From contig JBHHYN010000017.1 in assembly GCA_046757565.1 (NCBI GenBank), forward strand, positions 1 through 35,354: a stretch of DNA of 35,354 nucleotides. Direction: 5' to 3'. The DNA is from JBHHYN01 sp046757565 (GTDB taxonomy: Bacteria; Pseudomonadota; Gammaproteobacteria; Eutrophobiales; Eutrophobiaceae). Shown piece after piece: positions 24,640-32,601 of the stretch (position 1 is the first letter of the stretch; each line of letters opens with the position of its first letter). The notes beneath the pieces are model-generated. The model was not told the DNA's origin and searched no databases. It saw only the letters and a program-made list of their open reading frames with translations. The position numbers and the translations under genes are program-made.

Positions 24640-25980
24640 GTGGGATTGTCTGTATGGAAATCATGTCTTGAACGCTTGGAAGGAGAACTCTCCCCTCAAC
24701 AATACAATACCTGGATCAGACCGTTACAGGTTATTGAAGAGAGTAATGCCTTTCGCTTGCTGGCTCCAAACCGATTCGTCCTCGACTGGATAAATGAGAA
24801 ATACATTGATCTGATTGAGGGACAACTCAAACACCTGCTGCAAGGAAAGGAGTGCACTCTTACCGTTGAAGTTGGCAGCCAACCCACGGCGCTCGTCCGT
24901 CCGGACAAAAGCGTTGGTTTCTCTGCCGACATATCACAACCGAACACTACAAAGCGGCGTCCGGTCAACCTTAATCCGGAGTTTTTATTTGACTCGTTCG
25001 TTGAAGGAAAATCGAACCAGTTGGCCCGTGCCGCATCCGTTCAGACTGCTGAAAACCCCGGCGCTTCTTACAACCCCCTGTTTATTTACGGTGGCGTCGG
25101 ACTGGGCAAGACCCATCTGATGCATGCTGTGGGTCATGCCATCCTGGAACAGAAACCCGGCGCGAACATCGCCTATCTACACTCGGAAAGATTTGTCGCG
25201 GATATGGTCAGGGCACTTCAGCATGGTGCCATCAATGAATTTAAACGGCATTACCGTTCTCTTGAAGTATTACTCATCGACGATATTCAGTTTTTTGCCC
25301 GTAAGGAACGCTCCCAGGAAGAGTTCTTTCATACCTTTAACACACTACTTGAAGGACAACATCAGATCGTCCTCACTTGTGATCGTTACCCTAAAGAGGT
25401 CAATGGACTGGAAGAACGGCTTAAATCCCGGTTCGGATGGGGTTTAACCGTCGCCATCGAACCACCCGAGCTGGAGACACGGGTCGCTATCATCAAGAAG
25501 AAAGCTGAGCGGGCAGGCGCCACCCTCCCTGATGATGTCTCGTTTTTTATCGCCAAGCGTTTTCGCGCTAATGTGCGAGAATTAGAAGGTGCATTAAACC
25601 GTGTTATCGCCAACTCCAACCTGACGGGAAATGCAATTTCCCTGGATTTTGTGCAGATGGCGTTAAAAGATCTGTTATTGCTCCAGGATAGGCAGATTAC
25701 TCTGGAGAATATTCAGAAGACCACGGCGGAATATTACAAAATACGGGTGGCCGATCTGCTCTCAAAACGCCGCAGCCGATCCGTCGCCAGGCCACGCCAG
25801 GTCGCCATGGCCCTTGCCAAAGAGTTAACCAACCATAGCCTGCCGGAGATCGGTGATGCATTCGGTGGCCGTGATCATACCACCGTATTACACGCCTGCA
25901 GAAAGATCGCGGAATTACGGAACTATGAACAAAGGATTGAGGAAGATTATAAAAATCTTTCAAATATACTCACTGCATAA
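24640..25980 (+). CDS. dnaA: DnaA, chromosomal replication initiator
   Basis: AAA+ initiator that binds DnaA boxes and melts the origin. The frame is open back to 24361 but that part overlaps rpmH. I chose the GTG at 24640: GAGGG lies eight bases upstream and the next residues (GLSVWKSCLERLEGELS) match the family N-terminus. This gives 446 residues. Seen: domain I with WIRPLQ, Walker A GGVGLGKTH (about 151-159), Walker B LLIDDIQF (about 211), RSRSVARPRQVAMAL and GGRDHTTVLHACRKI, the DNA-binding signature of domain IV. DnaN follows after 199 bases. Confidence 0.96.
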   Translation: MGLSVWKSCLERLEGELSPQQYNTWIRPLQVIEESNAFRLLAPNRFVLDWINEKYIDLIEGQLKHLLQGKECTLTVEVGSQPTALVRPDKSVGFSADISQPNTTKRRPVNLNPEFLFDSFVEGKSNQLARAASVQTAENPGASYNPLFIYGGVGLGKTHLMHAVGHAILEQKPGANIAYLHSERFVADMVRALQHGAINEFKRHYRSLEVLLIDDIQFFARKERSQEEFFHTFNTLLEGQHQIVLTCDRYPKEVNGLEERLKSRFGWGLTVAIEPPELETRVAIIKKKAERAGATLPDDVSFFIAKRFRANVRELEGALNRVIANSNLTGNAISLDFVQMALKDLLLLQDRQITLENIQKTTAEYYKIRVADLLSKRRSRSVARPRQVAMALAKELTNHSLPEIGDAFGGRDHTTVLHACRKIAELRNYEQRIEEDYKNLSNILTA

Positions 25981-26179
25981 TAGGATAATCTGTGCATAGC
26001 CTTGCAATGAAATTCGATTTCAGAATAGACACACATTCATGCACAGTCTGACAGGCGGATATCAACAGGCCCAAGAACCAAGATAGCTATCATAACCATA
26101 TGTTTATAATATATTTTATTAACTTATCCACAAACTGAAGCCCTCTTAATAATAAGAGATTATATATTAAGGAACTTTT
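25981..26179. other. Candidate replication origin (oriC) between dnaA and dnaN
   Basis: 199-base spacer with a perfect DnaA box TTATCCACA (26124-26132, plus strand) and two boxes with one mismatch: TGTGCATAG (25991-25999, minus orientation) and TCATGCACA (26037-26045, plus). The stretch 26091-26124 is very AT-rich and abuts the perfect box, as an unwinding element would. A TATAAT at 26105-26110 lies in it and a hairpin CTCTTA/TAAGAG at 26143-26158 precedes the dnaN ribosome site. The position is typical of an origin. Only three boxes are convincing, fewer than in many origins. Confidence 0.6.
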
Positions 26180-27280
26180 ATGAAACTAAATCTATTACGG
26201 GAGGAATTGTTGCCAGCGTTGCAAACGGTCAGTGGTGTTGTTGAAAAACGGCAAACACTCCCCATCCTTTCTAACCTACTTCTTGTCACCTCCAATGATC
26301 GTATTACCCTTACAGCAACCGATATGGAGGTAGAACTCATTGCCGTGATCAATAAAACCATGGAAGACGCAGGGGAAGTAACTCTTTCGGCCAGGAAATT
26401 ACTGGATATCTGCCGGGCCCTGCCGGAGCAGGCGATTATGCGGCTCAATACTGACGGTGACCGTGTCGTATTGACCTCGGGCAAGAGCCGGTTTATGTTA
26501 TCGACCCAGCCGGCCCAGGAATATCCGCTTATAGAGATGGCGGACAAGATTCTGGAATTTAGTGTCTCGCAGAGTAATTTTAAGGCACTTCTTGAAAGAA
26601 CGGCATTTGCCATGGCTCAGCAGGATGTCCGCTACTATCTCAACGGACTACTGCTTGAACTGGAAAAGAACAGGCTTCGCGCCGTAGCGACGGACGGGCA
26701 TCGTCTGGCCCTTTGTGATACGGAAATCGAAGGCACTGTCGTACAACCCATACAGATCATTGTTCCCAGAAAAGGCGTGACAGAGCTGGTCAAGTTACTG
26801 CAAGAGGAAGAAGAGAACATCAATGTGCAGATCAGCGCCAACCATATACGAATCGATCTGGGGAACCTGCGCTATACGAGTAAACTGATTGATGGCAAAT
26901 TTCCCGATTATGTCAGGGTGATCCCTGAAGAAAACAAGCACCCTGTGTTTGCCGACAAAGGGCTCTTACGGCAGAGCCTTACCCGGGCATCGATACTCTC
27001 AAATGAAAAATACCGTGGTGTCCGGCTTTTTCTGGAGCAGGGAGTATTGCGGGCACTGGCCCATAACCCGGAACAGGAGGAGGCGGAGGAGGAGATAGAG
27101 GTAGACTACGATGGTGACGTCATGGAGATAGGGTTTAATGTCTCCTATCTGCTCGACGCACTGGCAATTATCGAAACAGAGCGGGTGAAAATATCCATTT
27201 CCGATCCGAATAGCAGTTGTTTGCTCATGGCCGACGCTCCTTCGGCGTGTAAGTTTGTGGTGATGCCCATGCGTTTATAG
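26180..27280 (+). CDS. dnaN: DNA polymerase III sliding clamp (beta subunit)
   Basis: Ring-shaped clamp that holds the replicative polymerase on DNA. 366 residues, the same length as E. coli. Seen: MKLNLLREELLPALQTVSGVVEKRQTLPILSNLL at the start, ATDMEVEL, ATDGHRLALC in the middle domain, and the C-terminal MADAPSACKFVVMPMRL. AAGGA seven bases before the ATG is a good Shine-Dalgarno. recF begins 6 bases after the stop. Confidence 0.98.
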   Translation: MKLNLLREELLPALQTVSGVVEKRQTLPILSNLLLVTSNDRITLTATDMEVELIAVINKTMEDAGEVTLSARKLLDICRALPEQAIMRLNTDGDRVVLTSGKSRFMLSTQPAQEYPLIEMADKILEFSVSQSNFKALLERTAFAMAQQDVRYYLNGLLLELEKNRLRAVATDGHRLALCDTEIEGTVVQPIQIIVPRKGVTELVKLLQEEEENINVQISANHIRIDLGNLRYTSKLIDGKFPDYVRVIPEENKHPVFADKGLLRQSLTRASILSNEKYRGVRLFLEQGVLRALAHNPEQEEAEEEIEVDYDGDVMEIGFNVSYLLDALAIIETERVKISISDPNSSCLLMADAPSACKFVVMPMRL

Positions 27281-27286
27281 GTGTTT

Positions 27287-28366
27287 ATGCATATTGAAAC
27301 GCTCCGAGCAAAAAATGTTCGAAATCTCACAGACATTATTATCGAGCCCGCACCCCGGCTAAATCTGTTTATAGGACCAAATGCCAGCGGAAAAACCGCC
27401 TTGCTGGAGGCGATACACTTTCTCTCCAGGACACACTCCTTCCGTACACCCAGATTGAATGAGGTGATACGCTATAATCAGGCTGTTCTGCTGGTCACAG
27501 CAGCTATTCGATATGATGCCGCCGATACAATAAAAACCAGTATTGAGAAGTGTCGTGGACGGGCTGAAATTCACTACAATGGCGAAGTCATCAGGAAGGT
27601 TTCTGAGCAGGCAAAAAATCTGCCGCTGATACTCATTGCCGCCGATACCCATAATCTGATCACGGGGGCGCCAAAGCGTCGCCGGCATTGGTTGGATTGG
27701 GCCCTGTTCCACGTGGAACCTGCATACCTGGATGCTTGGCGTGATTATCATCAGTCACTGCGGCAGCGTAATAGGCTGTTAAAAAAAGGGGGGATCGATA
27801 CTGGCCAATTAATGGTGTGGGAGCAGTCAATAGCAAGGATTGGGGAGAAGATTAGCCGTCTCCGGAGGGGGTTTCTCCAGCAACTACAGGAAGCAATGCT
27901 GCGATTGGCGGACAGCCAGTTGTCCTGTACACCTGAGATCAGGTTTATACAGGGCTGGCCGGATAACGAAGCGTTGTGGCAGTGTCTGAAGACCGGACGG
28001 GAAGGTGACAGAGAGGCGGGCTATACAAAACAGGGCCCCCATCGGGCGAATGTGGAATTTTTCTGTAATGACCGCCCGGTTTCATCGACGTTCTCACGGG
28101 GGCAGATCAAGCTGTATATCACACTATTGCTTTTAGCCCAGGCGCAGATATATGAAGAGAAGATGGGGGCTAAACCGCTTATTTTGATCGATGACTTCGC
28201 ATCTGAACTCGATTGCCGAGCGCGCATCAGGCTGATCTCGATGTTGCAAGAGACAAAAACACAGGTTTTCTTGACGGCCACCGAATCCGATATTGATCTG
28301 TCCAATATCGACCATGCTGCACTGTTTCACGTGGAACACGGTGATTTTATAAAAGTGGTAGAATAG
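27287..28366 (+). CDS. recF: RecF, recombination mediator ATPase
   Basis: Loads RecA at gaps through RecFOR. 359 residues from the ATG at 27287; a GTG at 27281 directly after the dnaN stop is an alternative. Seen: Walker A GPNASGKTALLEAIH (about 30-44), the GPHRAN motif near 250, the ABC signature SRGQIKLYI and Walker B ILIDDFASELD. Its coding sequence carries two near-perfect parS sites, each at a conserved LFHVE segment. Confidence 0.97.
   Translation: MHIETLRAKNVRNLTDIIIEPAPRLNLFIGPNASGKTALLEAIHFLSRTHSFRTPRLNEVIRYNQAVLLVTAAIRYDAADTIKTSIEKCRGRAEIHYNGEVIRKVSEQAKNLPLILIAADTHNLITGAPKRRRHWLDWALFHVEPAYLDAWRDYHQSLRQRNRLLKKGGIDTGQLMVWEQSIARIGEKISRLRRGFLQQLQEAMLRLADSQLSCTPEIRFIQGWPDNEALWQCLKTGREGDREAGYTKQGPHRANVEFFCNDRPVSSTFSRGQIKLYITLLLLAQAQIYEEKMGAKPLILIDDFASELDCRARIRLISMLQETKTQVFLTATESDIDLSNIDHAALFHVEHGDFIKVVE
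27705..27720. promoter_or_regulatory. parS-like ParB-binding site 1, in recF
   Basis: TGTTCCACGTGGAACC: a 14-base perfect palindrome GTTCCACGTGGAAC flanked by T and C. It matches the form of parS known in Pseudomonas and differs from the general TGTTTCACGTGAAACA at three positions. About 1.6 kb from the candidate origin. Confidence 0.8.
28323..28338. promoter_or_regulatory. parS-like ParB-binding site 2, at the recF 3' end
   Basis: TGTTTCACGTGGAACA matches the general parS TGTTTCACGTGAAACA at 15 of 16 positions. It is 618 bases from the first site, 64 bases before gyrB. Two such sites near the origin strongly support a ParB centromere region. Confidence 0.8.
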
Positions 28367-28402
28367 ACAGATTTATTAGCGAGGGTTTAGAGGAAAGGCT
28401 TG

Positions 28403-30799
28403 ATGACATACGATTCGTCAAAAATTAAGGTGTTAAAGGGTCTCGAGGCGGTACGTAAACGCCCGGGTATGTATATTGGTGATACCGAAGACGGCACGGG
28501 TCTCCACCATATGGTGTTTGAGGTGGTGGACAACAGTATCGATGAGGCGCTGGCCGGATACTGTACGGCCATCAGCGTAGTTATTCATACGGGCGAATCC
28601 ATTACGGTAACCGATAATGGCCGGGGGATACCTATCGGGATCCATGAGAGCGAAGGGGTCTCGGCGGCTGAGGTGATTATGACAACCCTGCACGCGGGGG
28701 GGAAATTTGATGACAACTCCTATAAAGTCTCTGGGGGATTGCATGGTGTCGGTGTCTCCGTTGTTAATGCGCTCTCCGATAGCTTGAGCCTGACCATCTG
28801 TCGGCAAGGCTATCAATACCACCAGGAATATCGTCAGGGGGCGCCACAGGGGAGTCTGCAACGGGGTGTGCCCTCAGGGCATACCGGCACGGACATCCGC
28901 TTCTTGCCGAGCAAAAAAGTATTTAAAAACATAGAGTTCCATTATGACATCCTGTCCAGACGGTTGCGCGAGTTGTCTTTTCTTAACTCAGGCGTGCGCA
29001 TAGAATTGAGCGATGAGCGCACGGGGAGAAACGATATTTTTGAATACAAAGGAGGGATCCGCGCCTTTGTCAAGCACCTGAATCGAAACAAGACGCCCTT
29101 GCACGAGACCGTGATCGATATCGATGTGGACAAAGAGGCGGGAGCGGTGCAACTCGCCATGCAATGGAATGATTCCTACCAGGAAAATATTTTTTGCTAT
29201 ACCAACAACATCCCACAGGTAGACGGTGGCGCCCATTTGTCTGGGTTCAGGGCGGCGCTGACGCGTACCTTAAACAGTTATATGTATAAACAGGGTTATG
29301 TTACCAGGGCAAAGGTCTCTATCGGCGGGGACGATGTCCGCGAGGGACTCACTGCGGTCTTGTCGGTAAAGATAGCCGATCCGAAATTTTCGTCTCAGAC
29401 GAAAGATAAGCTGGTCTCCAGTGAAGTGAAAGCGCTGGTAGAATCCGTCGTATCCGAGAAATTACAGGAGTTTTTGCTGGAGAAGCCGTCTGAGGCGAAG
29501 TCGATTTGTAACAAAATCGTCGAAGCGTCCAAAGCGCGGGAAGCGGCGCGCAGGGCGAGAGAGTTGACCCGTCGGAAAAGTGCGCTGGATGTTGCCGGAC
29601 TACCTGGAAAACTGGCTGATTGTCAGGAAAAAGATCCTGCTCTATCGGAGTTGTTTCTGGTAGAGGGCGATTCTGCCGGGGGGTCTGCCAAACAGGGACG
29701 TGACCGCCGTTATCAGGCCATACTGCCGCTGAAAGGAAAGATTCTCAATGTTGAAAAGGCCCGTTTCGATAAAATGTTGTCGTCGATTGAGGTGGGAACG
29801 TTGATCACGGCCCTGGGCTGCGGTATAGGCAGGGATGAGTTCGATCTAAGCAAACTCCGATACCACCGGGTCATCATCATGACCGATGCCGATGTAGATG
29901 GCTCACATATCCGCACCTTATTGCTGACCTTTTTTTACCGGCAGATGCCTGAATTGATTGAACGCGGTTATATCTATATCGCCCAGCCCCCGTTGTATAA
30001 GGTAAAAAAGGGCAAACACTCCCGTTATCTTAAGGATGATGCGCAAAAAGAGACGTATCTGTTGGAGCTGGCCCTGGATGGAGTGACCCTGATCCCAAAG
30101 GCAGGAGAAGAAGTGGTTGAGGGAGAGGCGCTACAGCGGCTTTCCAGGCGTTATCTCGCCATGAATAGAGAGTTGCAGCGCCTGTCAAAACGTTATGACC
30201 CGCAAATCCTGAAGGCGATTCGTGTCTTGCCCCGGCTGCGTGCAGAGGATTGCCTTGTTGAATCCACAGTACGGGACTGGTTTGATCTGTTGCGGAAACG
30301 CCTGCAGGCATCCAGGATAAATGGTGCAGAGTTTGAGGTAGAGGTGTTTGCAAAGACCGGAGGGCAGGAATATGGGGGCCGGGTAGATATTAATACCCAC
30401 GGTCTGGAGTCGGTAAATGTGTTTGCGCCGGATTTTTTCAGATCGAAGGAATATCAAAACCTGATTGCCCTGCAAGACCAATACAATCTCAAAGAAGCCG
30501 TGATCCGGCGCGGCGACAAGGAAAAACGTATCGAGTCGTTAAAGCAGGGGTTTGACTGGATCCTGGCTGAAGCAGCCAGTGGCCTACATCTACAGCGCTA
30601 CAAGGGTCTTGGAGAGATGAACCCTGAGCAGTTGTGGGAGACAACCATGGATGTCAATTCGCGTAATTTGTCACAGGTAAAGATCGAAGATGCGGTGGCG
30701 GCAGACGAGATCTTTACGACATTGATGGGTGATCAGGTCGTGCCGCGCCGGGAATTTATCGAACTGAACGCACTCTCAGTCGAGAATCTTGATGCTTGA
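28403..30799 (+). CDS. gyrB: DNA gyrase subunit B
   Basis: ATPase subunit of gyrase, which introduces negative supercoils. I chose the ATG at 28403 (MTYDSSKIKVLKG) with AGGAAAGG just upstream; a TTG directly in front is not needed. 798 residues, including the extra segment (about 560-730) found in gammaproteobacterial GyrB. Seen: GHKL ATPase VFEVVDNSIDEALAGYC and GGLHGVGVSVVNALS, TOPRIM EGDSAGGSAKQGRDR (about 421) and DADVDGSH (about 494), and YKGLGEMNPEQLWETTMD. It converges with comF, with 8 bases between stops. Confidence 0.98.
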   Translation: MTYDSSKIKVLKGLEAVRKRPGMYIGDTEDGTGLHHMVFEVVDNSIDEALAGYCTAISVVIHTGESITVTDNGRGIPIGIHESEGVSAAEVIMTTLHAGGKFDDNSYKVSGGLHGVGVSVVNALSDSLSLTICRQGYQYHQEYRQGAPQGSLQRGVPSGHTGTDIRFLPSKKVFKNIEFHYDILSRRLRELSFLNSGVRIELSDERTGRNDIFEYKGGIRAFVKHLNRNKTPLHETVIDIDVDKEAGAVQLAMQWNDSYQENIFCYTNNIPQVDGGAHLSGFRAALTRTLNSYMYKQGYVTRAKVSIGGDDVREGLTAVLSVKIADPKFSSQTKDKLVSSEVKALVESVVSEKLQEFLLEKPSEAKSICNKIVEASKAREAARRARELTRRKSALDVAGLPGKLADCQEKDPALSELFLVEGDSAGGSAKQGRDRRYQAILPLKGKILNVEKARFDKMLSSIEVGTLITALGCGIGRDEFDLSKLRYHRVIIMTDADVDGSHIRTLLLTFFYRQMPELIERGYIYIAQPPLYKVKKGKHSRYLKDDAQKETYLLELALDGVTLIPKAGEEVVEGEALQRLSRRYLAMNRELQRLSKRYDPQILKAIRVLPRLRAEDCLVESTVRDWFDLLRKRLQASRINGAEFEVEVFAKTGGQEYGGRVDINTHGLESVNVFAPDFFRSKEYQNLIALQDQYNLKEAVIRRGDKEKRIESLKQGFDWILAEAASGLHLQRYKGLGEMNPEQLWETTMDVNSRNLSQVKIEDAVAADEIFTTLMGDQVVPRREFIELNALSVENLDA

Positions 30800-30807
30800 T
30801 ATGCGGA

Positions 30808-31509
30808 CTAAACTGCACGGGCACAAGCCCATATCCCGATCTCTTCAACCCCGGCCCGTTTCAGCAGGGCCGACAATTCGTTTACCGTGGCCCCGGTCGT
30901 GACGATGTCATCAACGATGGCAACAGATCGGTAGCCTGGCGTCCGCATCAGTCTAAAGGCGTCCTTGACGTTTCGCCGACGGGCCCTGGGTGACAGGCCA
31001 AACTGGGGGATTGTGGAGCGCGCTCTACCCGTCAACCGATAATCTACCGGTATTTGCAGCCTCTTTGAAAGAACGCGGGCAATCTCCAGGGCCTGGTTGA
31101 ACCCCCTGCTGAAGAGCCGGTGCTGGTGCAGCGGCACCGGGACTATCGAATCAGGCAGGGGCAGGGCGCTCCTGTGAATACACTCTGCCAGCGTCTCGCC
31201 TAATTCGCGGGCGACCAGCAGTGTGTGCCTGTATTTCAAGGCCTTAATCAAATCGGCGAGCGGGTACTCATAGGTATAAGCCATAATAGCGTGATCAAAC
31301 AGTGGCGGGTTACGCAAACAGGCGGCACACACGCCATTTTCCTGCAATGGCCTGCCACACCGGATACAGGCGTCAGTAATGGCGGGGAGATCTTCCCGGC
31401 AGGTAGTGCACAAGGGCCGCCCTGTGTCCGTGCGCGCGTCACAAAGCAGGCAAGTCGCGGGCGTGATGGTGGCCAGGAGTCTGGTTAAATTTATCCGTTT
31501 GTAAACCAA
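30808..31509 (-). CDS. comF: ComF family protein (phosphoribosyltransferase fold)
   Basis: 233-residue ComF-type protein. In competent bacteria ComF helps bring in single-stranded DNA; in many others its role is unproven. Seen: an N-terminal double zinc ribbon with eight cysteines (20, 23, 34, 37, 48, 51, 61, 64), VPVPLHQHRLFSRGFNQA, and the PRPP loop VAIVDDIVTTGAT (about 196-208). The frame starts with TTG at 31509, with AAAGGA six bases upstream. The first codons (TTGGTTTACAA) contain the left half of a BirA-type operator, so this gene may also respond to biotin. Confidence 0.88.
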   Translation of the reverse strand: MVYKRINLTRLLATITPATCLLCDARTDTGRPLCTTCREDLPAITDACIRCGRPLQENGVCAACLRNPPLFDHAIMAYTYEYPLADLIKALKYRHTLLVARELGETLAECIHRSALPLPDSIVPVPLHQHRLFSRGFNQALEIARVLSKRLQIPVDYRLTGRARSTIPQFGLSPRARRRNVKDAFRLMRTPGYRSVAIVDDIVTTGATVNELSALLKRAGVEEIGIWACARAV

Positions 31510-31532
31510 TCGCTATCCTTTGATGTTGACAA
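31499..31532. promoter_or_regulatory. BirA-type biotin operator
   Basis: TTGTAAACC (31499-31507), 16 bases, TGTTGACAA (31524-31532). The left half is identical to the E. coli bioO half-site and the right matches GGTTTACAA at seven of nine; the 16-base spacing is also that of E. coli. The right half covers the -35 box of the bio promoter and the left half covers the comF start. Confidence 0.75.
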
Positions 31533-31553
31533 TGACAGGCGTCGTTCTATTAT
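31526..31553 (+). promoter_or_regulatory. bioB promoter
   Basis: TTGACA (31526-31531), 16 bases, TATTAT (31548-31553): a perfect -35 and a five-of-six -10. The bioB ATG is 33 bases downstream. The BirA-type operator overlaps the -35 box, so bound BirA should block it. Confidence 0.65.
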
Positions 31554-31586
31554 CGTTGATTTGACTGGCGATGGACACAGAAACAG

Positions 31587-32579
31587 ATGCGCGTCGATAC
31601 CTGTTCTCAAGCCCAGGTCAACGAACCGGCTGGTTTGAGGCATGACTGGGTCAACTCCGAAGTAAAAGGGCTTTTTGGGTTGCCATTTAACGATCTGATC
31701 TTTCAGGCCCAGACGTTACACAGGCAGTATTTCGATCCCAATGAAATTCAATTGAGCGCTCTGCTTAATATTAAGGAGGGTGGCTGCCCGGAGGACTGCG
31801 CCTATTGTCCCCAGAGTGCACGCTATAAGACCTCGGTCGAGGCAAAGCCGCTGATGACGCCCAGTGAAGTTACCATAGCCGCCAGGTCTGCCCTTGCCCA
31901 GGGGGCCAGCCGATTTTGTATGGGCGGGGCATGGCGGGGACCCAGAGAGAACGATTTTATGCAAGTGCTTGAAATAATCCGGGAGGTGAAGGCACTGGGA
32001 ATGGAAACCTGCGCCACCCTGGGGATGTTGACGCAGGAACAGGCCGAACGTCTGAAACAGGCGGGACTGGATTATTACAATCACAATCTGGACACATCGG
32101 CCTCCTATTATCCGAAGATCATCACCACCCGGAGCTATAAAGAGCGCATACAGACTCTGGAACATGTGCGCAACAGCGGTCTGAAGGTCTGTTGTGGCGG
32201 GATCGTCGGCATGGGAGAAGGGCTTGATGACCGTGTTGAGTTGTTAATGATCCTGGCCAACATGCCCGTCCACCCTGAAAGCGTCCCGATTAACCTGTTG
32301 GTGCGCATCGAAGGCACGCCGCTGCAGGAGACAGAAGAACTCGATCCATTTGTCATGGTACGCACCATCGCCGTCGCCCGTATACTCATGCCGGCCTCGT
32401 ATGTGCGCCTGTCCGCGGGCAGGGCGGCTATGACAGATACTATGCAGGCACTCTGTTTCCATGCCGGCGCCAATTCGATCTTCTATGGGGACAAACTGCT
32501 TACCACGGAAAACCCCGGGCACCGGCTAGACATGATGCTGTTTAAGCGATTGGGCCTCAGGGCCAAACGGTATATTTAA
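31587..32579 (+). CDS. bioB: Biotin synthase
   Basis: Radical SAM enzyme that inserts sulfur into dethiobiotin. 330 residues. Seen: the [4Fe-4S] cluster motif CPEDCAYC (Cys67, Cys71, Cys74), CATLGML, YYNHNLDTS, CCGGIVGMGE and RLSAGRA with the Arg that binds the [2Fe-2S] cluster. First gene of the bio run; bioF follows 22 bases after its stop. No clear Shine-Dalgarno. Confidence 0.98.
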   Translation: MRVDTCSQAQVNEPAGLRHDWVNSEVKGLFGLPFNDLIFQAQTLHRQYFDPNEIQLSALLNIKEGGCPEDCAYCPQSARYKTSVEAKPLMTPSEVTIAARSALAQGASRFCMGGAWRGPRENDFMQVLEIIREVKALGMETCATLGMLTQEQAERLKQAGLDYYNHNLDTSASYYPKIITTRSYKERIQTLEHVRNSGLKVCCGGIVGMGEGLDDRVELLMILANMPVHPESVPINLLVRIEGTPLQETEELDPFVMVRTIAVARILMPASYVRLSAGRAAMTDTMQALCFHAGANSIFYGDKLLTTENPGHRLDMMLFKRLGLRAKRYI

Positions 32580-32601
32580 AAACGTACCGTATCAGGTGGC
32601 C

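Noticed and set aside
26143..26158. CTCTTA/TAAGAG hairpin as a dnaA terminator
   Set aside because: Six AT-rich pairs, no T-run, close to the dnaN ribosome site; noted only as part of the spacer.
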